Shown: piece by piece, positions 32,708 through 42,476 of the stretch
Position numbering within the stretch: the stretch's first letter is position 1
Layout: every line of letters starts with the position of its first letter
Assembly: GCF_030409525.1 (NCBI RefSeq)
Contig: NZ_JAUFQB010000007.1
Span: forward strand, 148,089 to 212,088
DNA: 64,000 nucleotides
From: Kaistella yonginensis
GTDB lineage: Bacteria > Bacteroidota > Bacteroidia > Flavobacteriales > Weeksellaceae
Direction: 5' to 3'
Translations under genes and position numbers: made by a program
The notes under the pieces: generated by a model
What the model was told of the DNA's origin: nothing
Database searches by the model: none
What the model saw: only the letters and a program-made list of their open reading frames with translations

Positions 32708-33952
32708 ATGCCTACATTTAAACCATTTCGGGGAATCCGACCAAGCGAAGATTTTGTAGATATTTTCCCAACCCATCCGTTGGATAATTATTCGCAGGAT
32801 GAAATCAATAAAAAAGCCCAAGTCGACTCTTCATACATCCAGATGATTAAACCCTACGTGGTGAGTAAGTCCAAAGACGTTGATCGAAATCTCCGGAAAA
32901 TCCGAACAAATTTCGAAGAACTTTTGGAAGATCGCAAGCTGGTACAAGACAATTCTTCCTATTATTTATATGAGCAGATTTTGGCCACTAAAGCCGTATT
33001 CCGTGGTTTACTGGGATTGGTAAGTGTAGAAGATTTTCGAGCTGGAAAAATCAAAAAACACGAATCTACCCTCACCCATCGAAAAGAAAAACTGGCTTAT
33101 TATTTAGACAAAGTCAATGTACAAGCAGAGCCGGTTTTATTGACTTACATGGCCAATCCTAAAGTAGAGATGCTCATGAATCATGAGGAAAAAAATGTTC
33201 CTATTCTTAATTATCTTGATGATAATGGCACCCGACATAAGGTTTGGAAAATTGATAACCGCCTGAAAATGCTTCAGTTTAAAGAAGTCTTAGAGCAAAT
33301 CGATTCCTTTTATATCGCTGATGGACACCATAGAATTGGCTCAGCCGCTTTGAATGCAGCCAATCAAAAAAGTAAAAATAAAAAGCACACCGGAACAGAA
33401 TTATACAATTACGTTTTTAGCTTTGTGGTATCGAACCAGTCGATAAAAATTCATGATTACAATCGACTTTTAGATAATCTAAATGATTTAACAGAAAAAG
33501 AATTTATTAAGAAGATCGGTGAAAATTTCCTTATTCACGAAAAAGGGAACCAACCCTATTATCCTTCCCAAAAATTTCATATTTCAATGTATCTGGGCGG
33601 AAAATTTTATTCGCTTCATGTAAAACATGAACTCAGAAAGCTTCAGAGTGAAAAAAATGATCTTGATCACATTTTACTAGAAGACTATATTTTAAAAGAC
33701 ATTCTCGGGATCGACAATCCTAAAACAACCGATAAAATCACTTATATCAAAGGAACTTCTACCATTGAGGGAATCAACAGTCTGAAAGAAAGTGTAGATT
33801 CGGGGAAATACAAAGTAGGATTTGGGATCTATCCCGTCAGTTTTAATGATTTGTTAAAAGTGTCTGATAACAAAATCATTATGCCTCCAAAATGCACTTA
33901 TATTGAACCTAAATTGGTTACTGCCTTGGTGATGTATGATATGAAACAATAA
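32708..33952 (+). CDS. DUF1015 family protein
   Basis: 414 residues, usual length. Typical start PTFKPFRGIRPSEDFVDIF, then YYLYEQI, a conserved FYIADGHHRIGSAA and a PPKCTYIEPKLVTALVM end. The His-rich ADGHHR motif is conserved and probably catalytic or metal-binding, and some relatives are reported as serine-linked or phosphotransfer enzymes, but the activity is not settled. In Bacteroidota it follows serC-serA, as here with a 6-bp gap, so a link to serine metabolism is likely. Confidence 0.9.
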   Translation: MPTFKPFRGIRPSEDFVDIFPTHPLDNYSQDEINKKAQVDSSYIQMIKPYVVSKSKDVDRNLRKIRTNFEELLEDRKLVQDNSSYYLYEQILATKAVFRGLLGLVSVEDFRAGKIKKHESTLTHRKEKLAYYLDKVNVQAEPVLLTYMANPKVEMLMNHEEKNVPILNYLDDNGTRHKVWKIDNRLKMLQFKEVLEQIDSFYIADGHHRIGSAALNAANQKSKNKKHTGTELYNYVFSFVVSNQSIKIHDYNRLLDNLNDLTEKEFIKKIGENFLIHEKGNQPYYPSQKFHISMYLGGKFYSLHVKHELRKLQSEKNDLDHILLEDYILKDILGIDNPKTTDKITYIKGTSTIEGINSLKESVDSGKYKVGFGIYPVSFNDLLKVSDNKIIMPPKCTYIEPKLVTALVMYDMKQ

Positions 33953-33978
33953 AGCTACTTATTGTAATAATTTTTTTT

Positions 33979-33986
33979 TAAATTTG
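33979..33986 (+). promoter_or_regulatory. TAnnTTTG promoter box for the M28 peptidase gene
   Basis: TAAATTTG, 23 bp before the ATG at 34010. Confidence 0.5.
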
Positions 33987-34009
33987 GGTCGATCAATTTT
34001 TGAAACCCT

Positions 34010-35374
34010 ATGAAATACTCTATTATAAAAATACTTCCGCTCTTTTTGGGCGGATTTTTATTTGCGCAAACTCAACAAGATTCCCTCCAGTTTAAAAATA
34101 TTTCTGACGAAGTATTGGTGAATGGAACAGCGTATGAAAACCTTTGGGATTTAACCCAAAATATCGGTCAGCGATTAAGCGGTTCTGCAGCGTATGAAAA
34201 GGCCACCGATTGGGCTGTTTTAAAATTAAAAGAAGCTGGCGCCGATAAGGTGTGGAAAGAAGAAGTGATGGTTCCCGTGTGGGAAAGAGGCAAAGAATCG
34301 CTTCAAATAAAAGAAGGAAATGGAAACTGGAAATCTTTAAAAATGCTGTCCCTCGGGAATTCTGAAGGAACAAATGGAAAAGACGTAGAAGCTGAAATTA
34401 TTCTCGTAAAAACGAAGGCCGAATTTGATCAACTTACGCCGGCACAAGTCAAGGGAAAAATCGTTTTCTTTAATTATGCTTTTAATCAAAAATTCATCAT
34501 GACAGGCATGGCTTATGGAGACGCAAGCATTTACAGACGTGCATCTGCATCTTGGGCCGGAAAAAAAGGAGCAAAAGCCGTGATCATTCGTTCGCTCTCC
34601 TCTGCTTTTGATGATGTTCCACATACGGGAATGATGCGATACGATGAAGACGATCATGCAAAAATTCCCGCCGTAGCTATAGGACCAAAAAGTGCAGATG
34701 CGCTCGAAAAAACATTGAAAACACAAAAAGTAACCGCAAAGCTAAATTCTAACGCTACCATGAAAGGTGAAAAACTTTCATATACGGTTATTGGCGAGAT
34801 TACAGGCAACAAAGACCAAAGTGTGATTGTAGTAAGCGGCCATCTCGATTCCTGGGATGTGGGTGAAGGCGCGCAAGACGATGGCGCTGGGATTGTACAA
34901 AGCATCGAGGTACTGCGAACTTTTAAAAAGCTGGGAATCAAAAATAACCATACCATTCGAGTGGTTTGTTTTGCCAACGAAGAAAACGGTGTAAAAGGAG
35001 GAAATCAATACGCCGAAAATATCAAAAAAAATAATGAAAAACATCTTTTCGCAATCGAAAGCGACGGTGGCGGTTATACGCCGCGTGGTTTTGGGTTGGT
35101 AATGAACGCTGAAAAAAGAGCGCAAATACAATCCTGGAAAAATCTTTTTTCACCCTACGGACTTCATAATTTCGACATTCAATATGCCGGAACAGATATT
35201 GAACCCATGGAAACTTTAAGTGTTCCGCTGGCCTCCTTAATCCCCGATTCCCAAAGATATTTCGACATTCATCACTCTGAAGAGGATACTTTTGATAAAG
35301 TAAATCGGAGAGAATTACTATTGGGAGCTGCCGCGATGGGACAGCTTATTTATATGATTGATAAAAACTGGTAA
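34010..35374 (+). CDS. Secreted M28-family metallopeptidase
   Basis: 454 residues with a signal peptide (MKYSIIKILPLFLGGFLFAQT). A PA-domain-like insert (about 120-250) precedes the zinc peptidase domain: VSGHLDSWDVGEGAQDDGAG gives the first His and the bridging Asp, FANEENG the catalytic Glu-Glu, AIESDGG another ligand, and IHHSEEDTFDKV the last His. This resembles plasma glutamate carboxypeptidase-type aminopeptidases. It acts outside the inner membrane on peptides. The dgkA gene starts within its stop codon. Confidence 0.92.
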   Translation: MKYSIIKILPLFLGGFLFAQTQQDSLQFKNISDEVLVNGTAYENLWDLTQNIGQRLSGSAAYEKATDWAVLKLKEAGADKVWKEEVMVPVWERGKESLQIKEGNGNWKSLKMLSLGNSEGTNGKDVEAEIILVKTKAEFDQLTPAQVKGKIVFFNYAFNQKFIMTGMAYGDASIYRRASASWAGKKGAKAVIIRSLSSAFDDVPHTGMMRYDEDDHAKIPAVAIGPKSADALEKTLKTQKVTAKLNSNATMKGEKLSYTVIGEITGNKDQSVIVVSGHLDSWDVGEGAQDDGAGIVQSIEVLRTFKKLGIKNNHTIRVVCFANEENGVKGGNQYAENIKKNNEKHLFAIESDGGGYTPRGFGLVMNAEKRAQIQSWKNLFSPYGLHNFDIQYAGTDIEPMETLSVPLASLIPDSQRYFDIHHSEEDTFDKVNRRELLLGAAAMGQLIYMIDKNW

Positions 35375-35727
35375 TGAGAAAACCACCACTTCATAAAAGT
35401 TTTTGGAACGCCATCAAGGGCGTGATTTGGATGCTGAACTCAGAACGCAATTTTCAGATTGAAGTCTTAGCTTTGCTCATCAATCTCCTTTTAATCGTTT
35501 ATTTAAAAGTAACACCTGTGGAAGCTTCGATTATTTTAATCGTCTCGTTTGCGGTATTGAGTTTAGAAATACTGAATACATGCGTGGAAAAAATCTGCGA
35601 TCTGATACAACCAGAATATGATATTCGCATTAAAATAATAAAAGACTTAGCGGCAGGTTCTGTATTTTTAATGGCGGTTGCATCAGTATTCATAGGGATT
35701 TTAGTTTATGCTAAATATCTTTTTTAA
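35374..35727 (+). CDS. dgkA: Diacylglycerol kinase
   Basis: 117 residues, a normal length for this small three-span membrane enzyme. Features are SFWNAIKGVIWMLNSERNFQIE at the start, hydrophobic segments near 30-50, 52-72 and 92-115, and the conserved acidic motif VLSLEILNTCVEKICDLI. It phosphorylates diacylglycerol (or undecaprenol in some relatives) in the inner membrane. The ATG overlaps the preceding stop by one base (TAATG), and its end overlaps the convergent patatin gene by 17 bp. Confidence 0.9.
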   Translation: MRKPPLHKSFWNAIKGVIWMLNSERNFQIEVLALLINLLLIVYLKVTPVEASIILIVSFAVLSLEILNTCVEKICDLIQPEYDIRIKIIKDLAAGSVFLMAVASVFIGILVYAKYLF

Positions 35728-36496
35728 AAACGCTTTCATCATAAGATGATTTCGCAGTTTGATAACCGATCTCAAAAATTTCTTCTAATCGCTCCGCATT
35801 TCGCTCGAAGGTTCCATAACTGGCTAATTTTTTAGAAGTAATAATCCAATCACAGAACGAGAATTTGTAGATTTCTGTTCGATGCGACATTAATTCGTAC
35901 GCTCTGCTAGTTACTGATTTTATGGTTTTAAGGTCATCAATTACCACATCCTGAACCGGAGAAACATAGATGCCGATCAACTTTTTACAATCCTGATTAA
36001 TGAGGTCGGCAGGAAAATTATTTAAAACACCACCATCGCTGTACATTTTATCACCAACAATATAGGGTACCGTAATCCCTGGAATTGAACATGAAGCGAT
36101 CACCGCATCAATAACTTTATCTTTTCCCTCGAAGATTTTCTGCTCACCAGAAACCAATTCGGTCGCTACCACCTTGATATCCAAGTCAAGATCACCAATT
36201 GTCATCTCACCAAAAACGGGTAGTAAATAATTGGAAAAAATCATAGAAGAAACCAAGCCAGGTTTATTAAAAGTAAAATGCCGCCAATTGAAAAAATAAA
36301 CAGATTTAAAAAAATCTAGAATTTCTCGCGGCGATTTCCCTGCGGCATAAAGCGCCCCAACAATGGAGCCCGAACTGCAACAAGCCAAAACATCTGGCCT
36401 GATCTGTTGTTCAGCTAAAAATTGTAAGGCTCCGGCATGTGCCAAACCTCTGGTTCCTCCACCGGAAAGCACAAGTCCGAGTTCGAATTTTTTCAT
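35711..36496 (-). CDS. Patatin-like phospholipase
   Basis: 261 residues from ATG 36496; a longer frame to 36535 runs into the terminator stem. The oxyanion loop GLVLSGGGTRGLAHAG is at the very start, the nucleophile region is ACCSSGSIVGALYAAG (Ser in a CxSxG variant of GxSxG), and the catalytic Asp is in MYSDGGVLNNFP. Acyl hydrolase on lipids, cytoplasmic or membrane-associated; no signal peptide. Conserved catalytic dyad suggests activity. Overlaps convergent dgkA by 17 bp. Confidence 0.9.
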   Translation of the reverse strand: MKKFELGLVLSGGGTRGLAHAGALQFLAEQQIRPDVLACCSSGSIVGALYAAGKSPREILDFFKSVYFFNWRHFTFNKPGLVSSMIFSNYLLPVFGEMTIGDLDLDIKVVATELVSGEQKIFEGKDKVIDAVIASCSIPGITVPYIVGDKMYSDGGVLNNFPADLINQDCKKLIGIYVSPVQDVVIDDLKTIKSVTSRAYELMSHRTEIYKFSFCDWIITSKKLASYGTFERNAERLEEIFEIGYQTAKSSYDESVFKKDI

Positions 36497-36519
36497 GGTT
36501 AAAAATTTTTCAAAAATAA

Positions 36520-36547
36520 GAAACCACAGAGACAATTCTGTGGTTTC
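36520..36547 (-). terminator. Terminator of the S9 peptidase gene
   Basis: Perfect 11-bp stem (36520-36530 with 36537-36547, GAAACCACAGA and complement), loop GACAAT, followed on the reverse strand by T-rich DNA. Confidence 0.75.
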
Positions 36548-36575
36548 ATGAAATAATATTTTAAGAACAGGCTTA

Positions 36576-38519
36576 TTATTTTAGCAAAAACTCTTGCATA
36601 AATTTAATCACCGCTAATCTTTGAAAGTCTACATTTTCTTTCTTCCGGAAACCGTGACCTTCATTTTTAGCTTCTAAATACCAAACTGTATTTCCCTGGG
36701 CTTTCAACTTATCACGCATTTGAATCGCCTCGGTAACGGGAACTCTTGGATCATTGGTTCCTTGAATAATGAACATGGGTTTTTTGATTTTCTCCGTGTT
36801 ATTTAGCGGTGCAATCTTGGTAAAAAAGGCACTCATTTTGGGGTCTCGTTCGTCGCCATATTCTGCTCTTCTTAAATCACGTCGGTATTCTTCCGTATTT
36901 TTAAGGAAAGTATTAAAGTCAGAAATCCCGACCACATCAACCGAACATCGGATTCTGTCGGCATATTCATAGGCGGTTGCCAAAGTCATAAAGCCACCAT
37001 AACTTCCACCCATAATCATGATCCGGTCTTTATCGAGTTCTGGTTGCTTGGCGATCCAATCCAACAAAGCATCGATGTCTTTTACAGAATTCATTCGGTT
37101 AAAACCATTGTCGCTCGCAATATACGTTTTACCAAAACCTGAGGAACCGCGAACATTCGGGTAAATTAAAGCCACGCCCATCTCATTGGTATAATAATTA
37201 TTGGATCCTAATGACGATGCCATCGACTGTCCTTCCGGGCCGCCGTGAATATTAATCAGCACGGGTCTTTTTCCGGTAAACTTTTTAGAAACAGGATAAT
37301 AAAATCCAGAGATTTTCATTTTATCAAAACTCGTCCATTCGATGAGTTTGGGTTGTGCCATATCGCTTTTCTGCATTTCCCCCTGCTCACTATCAGTCCA
37401 TCTTTCGATAGCATTGGTGGCTAAATCTAGACGGTAGATATCCGAGGAAGAGTCGAACGTTGTTTGCGTGAAGAAGAGGGATTTTCCATCATCCGTAAAT
37501 TCCATTTTATAAACGATGCCAACAGATAAACCTTTGATCTCATTATATTTTTTAGTTTCGGTATTCATCAAATACAATTTGACCAAACCACCTTCATTGG
37601 TAGAAAAAACAAGTTTAGTTTTGTCTTTAGATAGCGTATAATCTTCAATTTCCCAAGGAATATCTGTTGTGAAATAAGTGATTTTTTTGGTTTTTAAGTT
37701 CATCAGTGCTAAACGATTAAACTCATTATCACGATCTGTGATGTAGAAAATCTCATCAGAATTTTTTGCGAACTTGGCACCACCTTGCACAATTTGCTTA
37801 TCTTTTCTATCAGTGATAGATTCCAATTTTTTAGTCTCGGTGTCAAAAAGATAAATGTGGGATTCATTGGCCGAAATATATTCTCCGATGATGAGTTTTT
37901 TACCGTCTTCAGAAATGTCGCTGATTCCCCAGCCGCCACCTTTTACTTCCAAAATCAATTGCGTTTCTGCTGGTTTTAAAGGATTCATGAAATAAATATC
38001 GCGGTCGCCTCCATTTTTTTTGGTTGAAGAAAAGTAGAACCCAGAGCCGTCTTTTTTCCAGCGCATTCCACCATTTTGGGATCTTCCGCCATCGGTGAGA
38101 AGTGTAGATTCCATGGTTTTTAAATCTAAGCGGAACAATTGACCAAATTCATTTCCACCGATATCTTTGGAATACACTAAATATTTACCTTCGGTTGGCT
38201 CATAATCTGCGGAATTCACAGGTTCGTCAAAAAAGGTAATTTGTTTTCGGTTTCCTAAAGGTTGGTTTAAATGATGCAGTTGGTTGGTAGACGCAAATCT
38301 GGTTACCATAATCAATTCTTTTCCGTTCGGGTGAATTGCGGTAAAGTTGGCACTTCTGCTTTCCGTATATTTCTTGATTTTCTCGTTTAAACTCTTGGGG
38401 ATGGCCGGAATATTTTCGGTAATCAGATTTTCATTCGGCACCACAATATCCCCTGTTTTTTGTGAAAATAAAGCAACACCGGCGATAAGAAAAACCGGTA
38501 AAAAATAATTGATTTTCAT
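36576..38519 (-). CDS. Secreted S9-family prolyl oligopeptidase-like peptidase
   Basis: 647 residues with a signal peptide (MKINYFLPVFLIAGVALFSQK). A beta-propeller of repeated YFSS/LIIGEY-type blades (about 60-390) precedes the hydrolase domain: PVLINIHGGPEGQ, nucleophile in MIMGGSYGGFMTLA, Asp in GTNDPRVPV and His in EGHGFRKKEN. Substrates are peptides in the periplasm or outside. Single gene with its own terminator. Confidence 0.93.
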   Translation of the reverse strand: MKINYFLPVFLIAGVALFSQKTGDIVVPNENLITENIPAIPKSLNEKIKKYTESRSANFTAIHPNGKELIMVTRFASTNQLHHLNQPLGNRKQITFFDEPVNSADYEPTEGKYLVYSKDIGGNEFGQLFRLDLKTMESTLLTDGGRSQNGGMRWKKDGSGFYFSSTKKNGGDRDIYFMNPLKPAETQLILEVKGGGWGISDISEDGKKLIIGEYISANESHIYLFDTETKKLESITDRKDKQIVQGGAKFAKNSDEIFYITDRDNEFNRLALMNLKTKKITYFTTDIPWEIEDYTLSKDKTKLVFSTNEGGLVKLYLMNTETKKYNEIKGLSVGIVYKMEFTDDGKSLFFTQTTFDSSSDIYRLDLATNAIERWTDSEQGEMQKSDMAQPKLIEWTSFDKMKISGFYYPVSKKFTGKRPVLINIHGGPEGQSMASSLGSNNYYTNEMGVALIYPNVRGSSGFGKTYIASDNGFNRMNSVKDIDALLDWIAKQPELDKDRIMIMGGSYGGFMTLATAYEYADRIRCSVDVVGISDFNTFLKNTEEYRRDLRRAEYGDERDPKMSAFFTKIAPLNNTEKIKKPMFIIQGTNDPRVPVTEAIQMRDKLKAQGNTVWYLEAKNEGHGFRKKENVDFQRLAVIKFMQEFLLK

Positions 38520-38651
38520 TGGTAATAATTTAAAGGAAAGATAGTAATTTTTCGGAATAAAAAAACCATAAATTTTTGGTGGTCTGTTGGCAAAAATTTA
38601 AAGTAACCAGACTTTGCAACCTTGCAGAAGAAAAAATAGGCAAACGCAGGA

Positions 38652-40226
38652 CTATTGAAAACGCGATTTCACAAAGGCAATTCCATTATTATAAAAAAGA
38701 TCTTCAACGAAAGTATCTATATTCAGGTCTTTGGACCAGGATTGTGCCTCATCGATGGAATCTAAAAAATAAGAAAAATTCATTCGTACATAACTTTTCA
38801 AGTTAACCATCTTATCAACGGTAGAAATATTAAGAAAAGGATTAATAAGCCCGTCAAAGTCACTTCCAACGGTAATCTGCTTTTGCGCTTTTTTAAGGTC
38901 GATTCCGTAGGCTTTGCAGACTTTAAAATAATGAAATAAATGATTTAAAAAATGATCGTAAAAATATTCATCCCGTTGTGGAATTGAATGTTCTGTTAAT
39001 TCCTCTAGTTCTGCCAGTGTCAAACAATTATCATCATTAATTTTTTTTCCAATATCTTGATTTTTAATTCCTAAAGCAAGCCACTCTGTTTTAGAGAAAT
39101 ATTCTTTGTCAACAATTCTGTCACCCATGGCATTTTGTCCGGTAGGATTTTCATCATAGCGATCAACGTATCCTAAAATTCTACGATCCAGCGAAATACC
39201 AATGACCCCATTATTTTTTACAATCCAGGCAATTTCTTCATCAAATAAGTTAATGGTTGATAAATTAAAAGTAGGGAATCCTGGTTTTCGGGGATTATTT
39301 TCAGGAAAAAAAGGTTTGGTATGTTCTACATAAATGGCACCCGACACCGTTTTTTTGACTTGCATATAACCTGGCCAATTTTTAAAATTCGTTCCAATGA
39401 ATCCTGCATGGGTGCACACCAAAGGTTGTTTGTTTTTAAATTTCCCAGCCTCCATTTCCGCCATGATGTCTTTTCTCGATTGGTAACTCATGTGTTTTAC
39501 ATCAACGCAAATTTTACGATCAAATAGACCTTGAACAACCTTTCTACCCTCATTTTCAAAACCATTTCCGGTGGGTAAGAAATCCGTTGAATTAGAAAGC
39601 TGCATTCCAAAAGCGTGATTACACAGACTCGACTGCTGTAAATGGGTGATGTTAACTGCAAGAACCTTTACTTTTGCCAGAACCTTGTCTATATTTTTTA
39701 GAATAGAATCTGGATTATACCGATGATTGGCATCGCAATAATTGTTTTCATCGACCAAAGAATGGCAACCTTCAATAATAAAAAACACATTGACTTTATT
39801 TTTTGGAAGTCCGATTTTGAAACTGTCTTTCGTTAAAATATTGAAAGATCGGGACGCTTCGATATAAGGTTGCAATGTTCGATTCATCAGGAAATCACTG
39901 AATGCTTTGTACTGATTTTGCTCTATTTTTTCTAACAGATTTTTAGAAAGTTTGTAGCGCGAACTCGCCTTTAAATAAGGAATTAACGGAATCACTGCTT
40001 TTGCAACATAACGTTCGGGACTGTAAAGAACCGCGCCAACGACCACTTCTTCATTGAACTGTGCGAGTTGGGATTGGTGGAGTTGGGACTCAATGATATT
40101 GGGTAAATCTGAAAGAAATTTCGGAATAAAAGCGACATCATTTTTATAAATCAGGGAATCGATGTTCGGCGAATCGTTGAATAACTGCTTTAAAATCGGA
40201 TGGCAATGAAAATCAAAAAATCTCAT
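38652..40226 (-). CDS. M19-like membrane dipeptidase/amidohydrolase
   Basis: 524 residues. Metal ligands of an amidohydrolase-type barrel are visible: FFDFHCHP at residues 3-10, FFIIEGCHSL, a VDVKHMS His, VCTHAG, and a late Asp in VGSDFDGLI. The layout resembles M19 dipeptidases, although it is longer than the usual 400 residues and no signal peptide is seen. Likely zinc-dependent hydrolysis of a dipeptide or amide, but the substrate is unknown. Confidence 0.75.
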   Translation of the reverse strand: MRFFDFHCHPILKQLFNDSPNIDSLIYKNDVAFIPKFLSDLPNIIESQLHQSQLAQFNEEVVVGAVLYSPERYVAKAVIPLIPYLKASSRYKLSKNLLEKIEQNQYKAFSDFLMNRTLQPYIEASRSFNILTKDSFKIGLPKNKVNVFFIIEGCHSLVDENNYCDANHRYNPDSILKNIDKVLAKVKVLAVNITHLQQSSLCNHAFGMQLSNSTDFLPTGNGFENEGRKVVQGLFDRKICVDVKHMSYQSRKDIMAEMEAGKFKNKQPLVCTHAGFIGTNFKNWPGYMQVKKTVSGAIYVEHTKPFFPENNPRKPGFPTFNLSTINLFDEEIAWIVKNNGVIGISLDRRILGYVDRYDENPTGQNAMGDRIVDKEYFSKTEWLALGIKNQDIGKKINDDNCLTLAELEELTEHSIPQRDEYFYDHFLNHLFHYFKVCKAYGIDLKKAQKQITVGSDFDGLINPFLNISTVDKMVNLKSYVRMNFSYFLDSIDEAQSWSKDLNIDTFVEDLFYNNGIAFVKSRFQ

Positions 40227-40362
40227 GGCATTGTGTTTTTAGTTTACACAAATGTAGGAAATGTTGATTTTAGATATTTATTCTTAATGTTAAAATATTG
40301 GAAACCAAATTCTTGAAGATGAGGCTTACAAATATGAGACATCGCGTTGGTATTATCTTGAC

Positions 40363-40387
40363 CACGAAAGGATTCGTGCGGCAGCGG
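40363..40387 (+). repeat. Hairpin repeat, copy 3
   Basis: Identical over 25 bp to copy 2 at 10756-10780: CACGAA, loop AGGA, TTCGTG, then CGGCAGCGG. It sits 37 bp from the 3' end of the EcoRV-type methyltransferase gene, at the left edge of the restriction cassette. Confidence 0.85.
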
Positions 40388-40424
40388 TGAACTCAAAGTC
40401 GCAGACTTTGCGCAGCAGAATCTT

Positions 40425-41348
40425 TCACGTTGCCCAATCAATTTCTAATTGTTCAAGTTTTGTTTTTTCTTTTAAACCGTGATTATGTAATATAAAATGG
40501 TCTGTGTTGAAATTACAAACTAATGCTTCAACAACTGTTCGTCTGTTTTCAATACTACCGCCATTATGATAAAAATGATCTTTTGTAACTACATTGAATT
40601 TACTCCAATACTTTTCGATCATTTCATTTTGTCGCCAATCGTTATGATGCCACGTTGAAAGTATAAATTTCGCTTTTGTTTCACTCAATAAGTTGAATAA
40701 TAGTTCTTCGTCTTCCTCTGTCCAACCATTAAAGTAGTCAACGTGCCTGCCGTAGTACGGTGGGTCGCAATACATAATATCATTCTCGGTTGCCAATGGA
40801 ATAATTTCGGCAAACGATTTATTATGAAAAGTCCAATCTGGTTCAACTTGAATAATTTGCGAAACACTAGAAACTTGATTTGTAATTTTGGTTACATAAG
40901 CTTGTGCAAATCGTTCAGGTTTTTTACAAAAAGGTATATTCCAATGTCCTTTTTTATTAAATCGCATCATTCCGTTAAAACCAGCCCGGGAAAGGAAAAT
41001 AAAATCATAAGGTGAAAACTCTCCTGAGTTAAAGCGTGAACGAACTTTTAAATAATGTTCATATCCATTATTTCCTGCTTTACTTAAAAGTGCACCCTCT
41101 TGCTCAAGATATTGTTTCATCAAAGGTGCTGTAATTTTCTTTTGCTGAATACCTTTGTAGAAATTAATAATATGAGGATTTGTATCGTTTAAAATTGCTT
41201 TTTTGTAACCCGAATTAAAAGCCACAACACCAGTACCTAAAAATGGTTCTATCCATCTTCCATGAACTTTTGGAGCAAGATCCATAATCCAAGGAACGAG
41301 CTTTGTTTTTATGCCTTGACTTTTTATGGGTGGAACAATTACTTTCAT
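40425..41348 (-). CDS. D12-class adenine DNA methyltransferase of an EcoRV-type system
   Basis: 307 residues. The SAM-binding part is RWIEPFLGTGVVAFNSGYKK and the catalytic motif is DIMYCDPPYYGRHVDYFNG, as in Dam/M.EcoRV-type N6-adenine methyltransferases (DPPY). TKLVPWI at the N-terminus is typical of the D12 class. Its start overlaps the restriction endonuclease stop by 4 bp (ATGA). The linked endonuclease resembles EcoRV, so the target is probably GATATC; that is inference from the partner. Intact. Confidence 0.92.
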   Translation of the reverse strand: MKVIVPPIKSQGIKTKLVPWIMDLAPKVHGRWIEPFLGTGVVAFNSGYKKAILNDTNPHIINFYKGIQQKKITAPLMKQYLEQEGALLSKAGNNGYEHYLKVRSRFNSGEFSPYDFIFLSRAGFNGMMRFNKKGHWNIPFCKKPERFAQAYVTKITNQVSSVSQIIQVEPDWTFHNKSFAEIIPLATENDIMYCDPPYYGRHVDYFNGWTEEDEELLFNLLSETKAKFILSTWHHNDWRQNEMIEKYWSKFNVVTKDHFYHNGGSIENRRTVVEALVCNFNTDHFILHNHGLKEKTKLEQLEIDWAT

Positions 41349-42269
41349 TTTGCCTCTTTTTTATAAGTTGTTCTTGTTACAATTTTGTCCCATAAATCTT
41401 TTCTACCCTTAAATTCTAAAAAGTCTTTAAGAGTCGTAATTTTTGTTGGCTTACCATCTTTTACCATTGTTGCAGAGCCGTGATTTATCCAATATTCGTC
41501 AAACCATTCTTCGCCTAATTGGCTGAAAATCCCGTTCTCGTTTCTTAAATCATCAATGCTTAAAGTCGAGCCAATATTCGCAGTATTTCCAGAGCCTTGT
41601 TTGTCGCTGGCAATTTTCCATTTTTCTGCTACAAAAAAATCAAAATCTTTAATTACTGAAGTGATTGATTTTAGGTTATCAACTGTTGTAACTTCTCTAT
41701 CACCTACTTTTTTATTAGGTGTTTCGTAATCTTCTTGGAGGTTTTGAACTTGAAATATTTCTGTTTCAGAAACATCCTCTGTCATATCAGTTCTTGTGTA
41801 AATTACACCTAAACAAAAATGTGCTAAATATTGGTTGTAAGGGAATTGTATGTTTTTCTTTTTATCTCTTTCTTTAAAGTAACTTCCGTGACTTCCCAAA
41901 GTAAAACTCGAAATTCCATTTTTCTTACGATAAGTTGTTTTTAAATCAACTGCAAATTTTACATGTTCGTTTTTTTTATGAATAAAAGTAAGGTCTGGAT
42001 AATAGTTTTGATGCTCGGTCAGAATAATATTGTATGAGTTTTCTTCTGCAAATTGTAAAATCTGCGGAAAAATATGTATTTCAAGGATTTTTGAAACAAT
42101 TTTCGTGTCTGATGAAAAAATGGTGTAAATATTCTTATAAACGTCAATAAATCCTTTTACAGACCAATCACCGTTTTCTGTGGAAACGTATTTTTCGAGT
42201 TTTTTTGTAAAGATGTTTAGTGCCTTTTTGAACTCTTTTTTATATTTATTTTTTTTCTTTTAACTGCAT
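41345..42269 (-). CDS. EcoRV-type type II restriction endonuclease (frame interrupted at an A8 run near the start)
   Basis: The open frame from 42259 to 41345 encodes an EcoRV-like protein. Visible are YYPDLTFIH and FAVDLKTTY, the PD...DxK active site (EcoRV Asp74, Asp90, Lys92), then FTLGSHGSYF, FPYNQYLAHFCLGVIYTR and QGSGNTANIGS, close to EcoRV in order. That frame has no ATG, GTG or TTG before 41899, which lies after the catalytic residues. An ATG at 42267-42269 opens a frame that stops after seven codons; one A fewer in the A8 run (42249-42256) would join it. Either phase-variable, shifted by slippage, inactivated, or a sequencing error. It precedes and overlaps the methyltransferase gene. 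Confidence 0.85.
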
Positions 42270-42442
42270 AAAGCGAAGTTACAATTTTAATCTTGTTCAG
42301 CTTGTTGATAAATTCTTTTTTGTCTGATGCAGATACTTAATCGTTGCTTATAAAATTAGGCGTAAATCTAAAACACCTATAAGTTCCCCAAATTAAAAAT
42401 AGTCTTGTAAAGTCACCCACGCCGCAACCCGACTTGAGTGGA

Positions 42443-42476
42443 GCTCTTTTTGCGCAGCGCAGCGGAGCAAAAAAGC
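42443..42476 (-). terminator. Hairpin after the E1 gene, at the right edge of the restriction cassette
   Basis: GCTCTTTTTGC and GCAAAAAAGC arms pair with one mismatch around a GCAGCGCAGCG-type loop. It lies 57 bp beyond the 3' end of the reverse-strand E1 gene and in a GC-rich tract unlike its surroundings. Confidence 0.55.
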
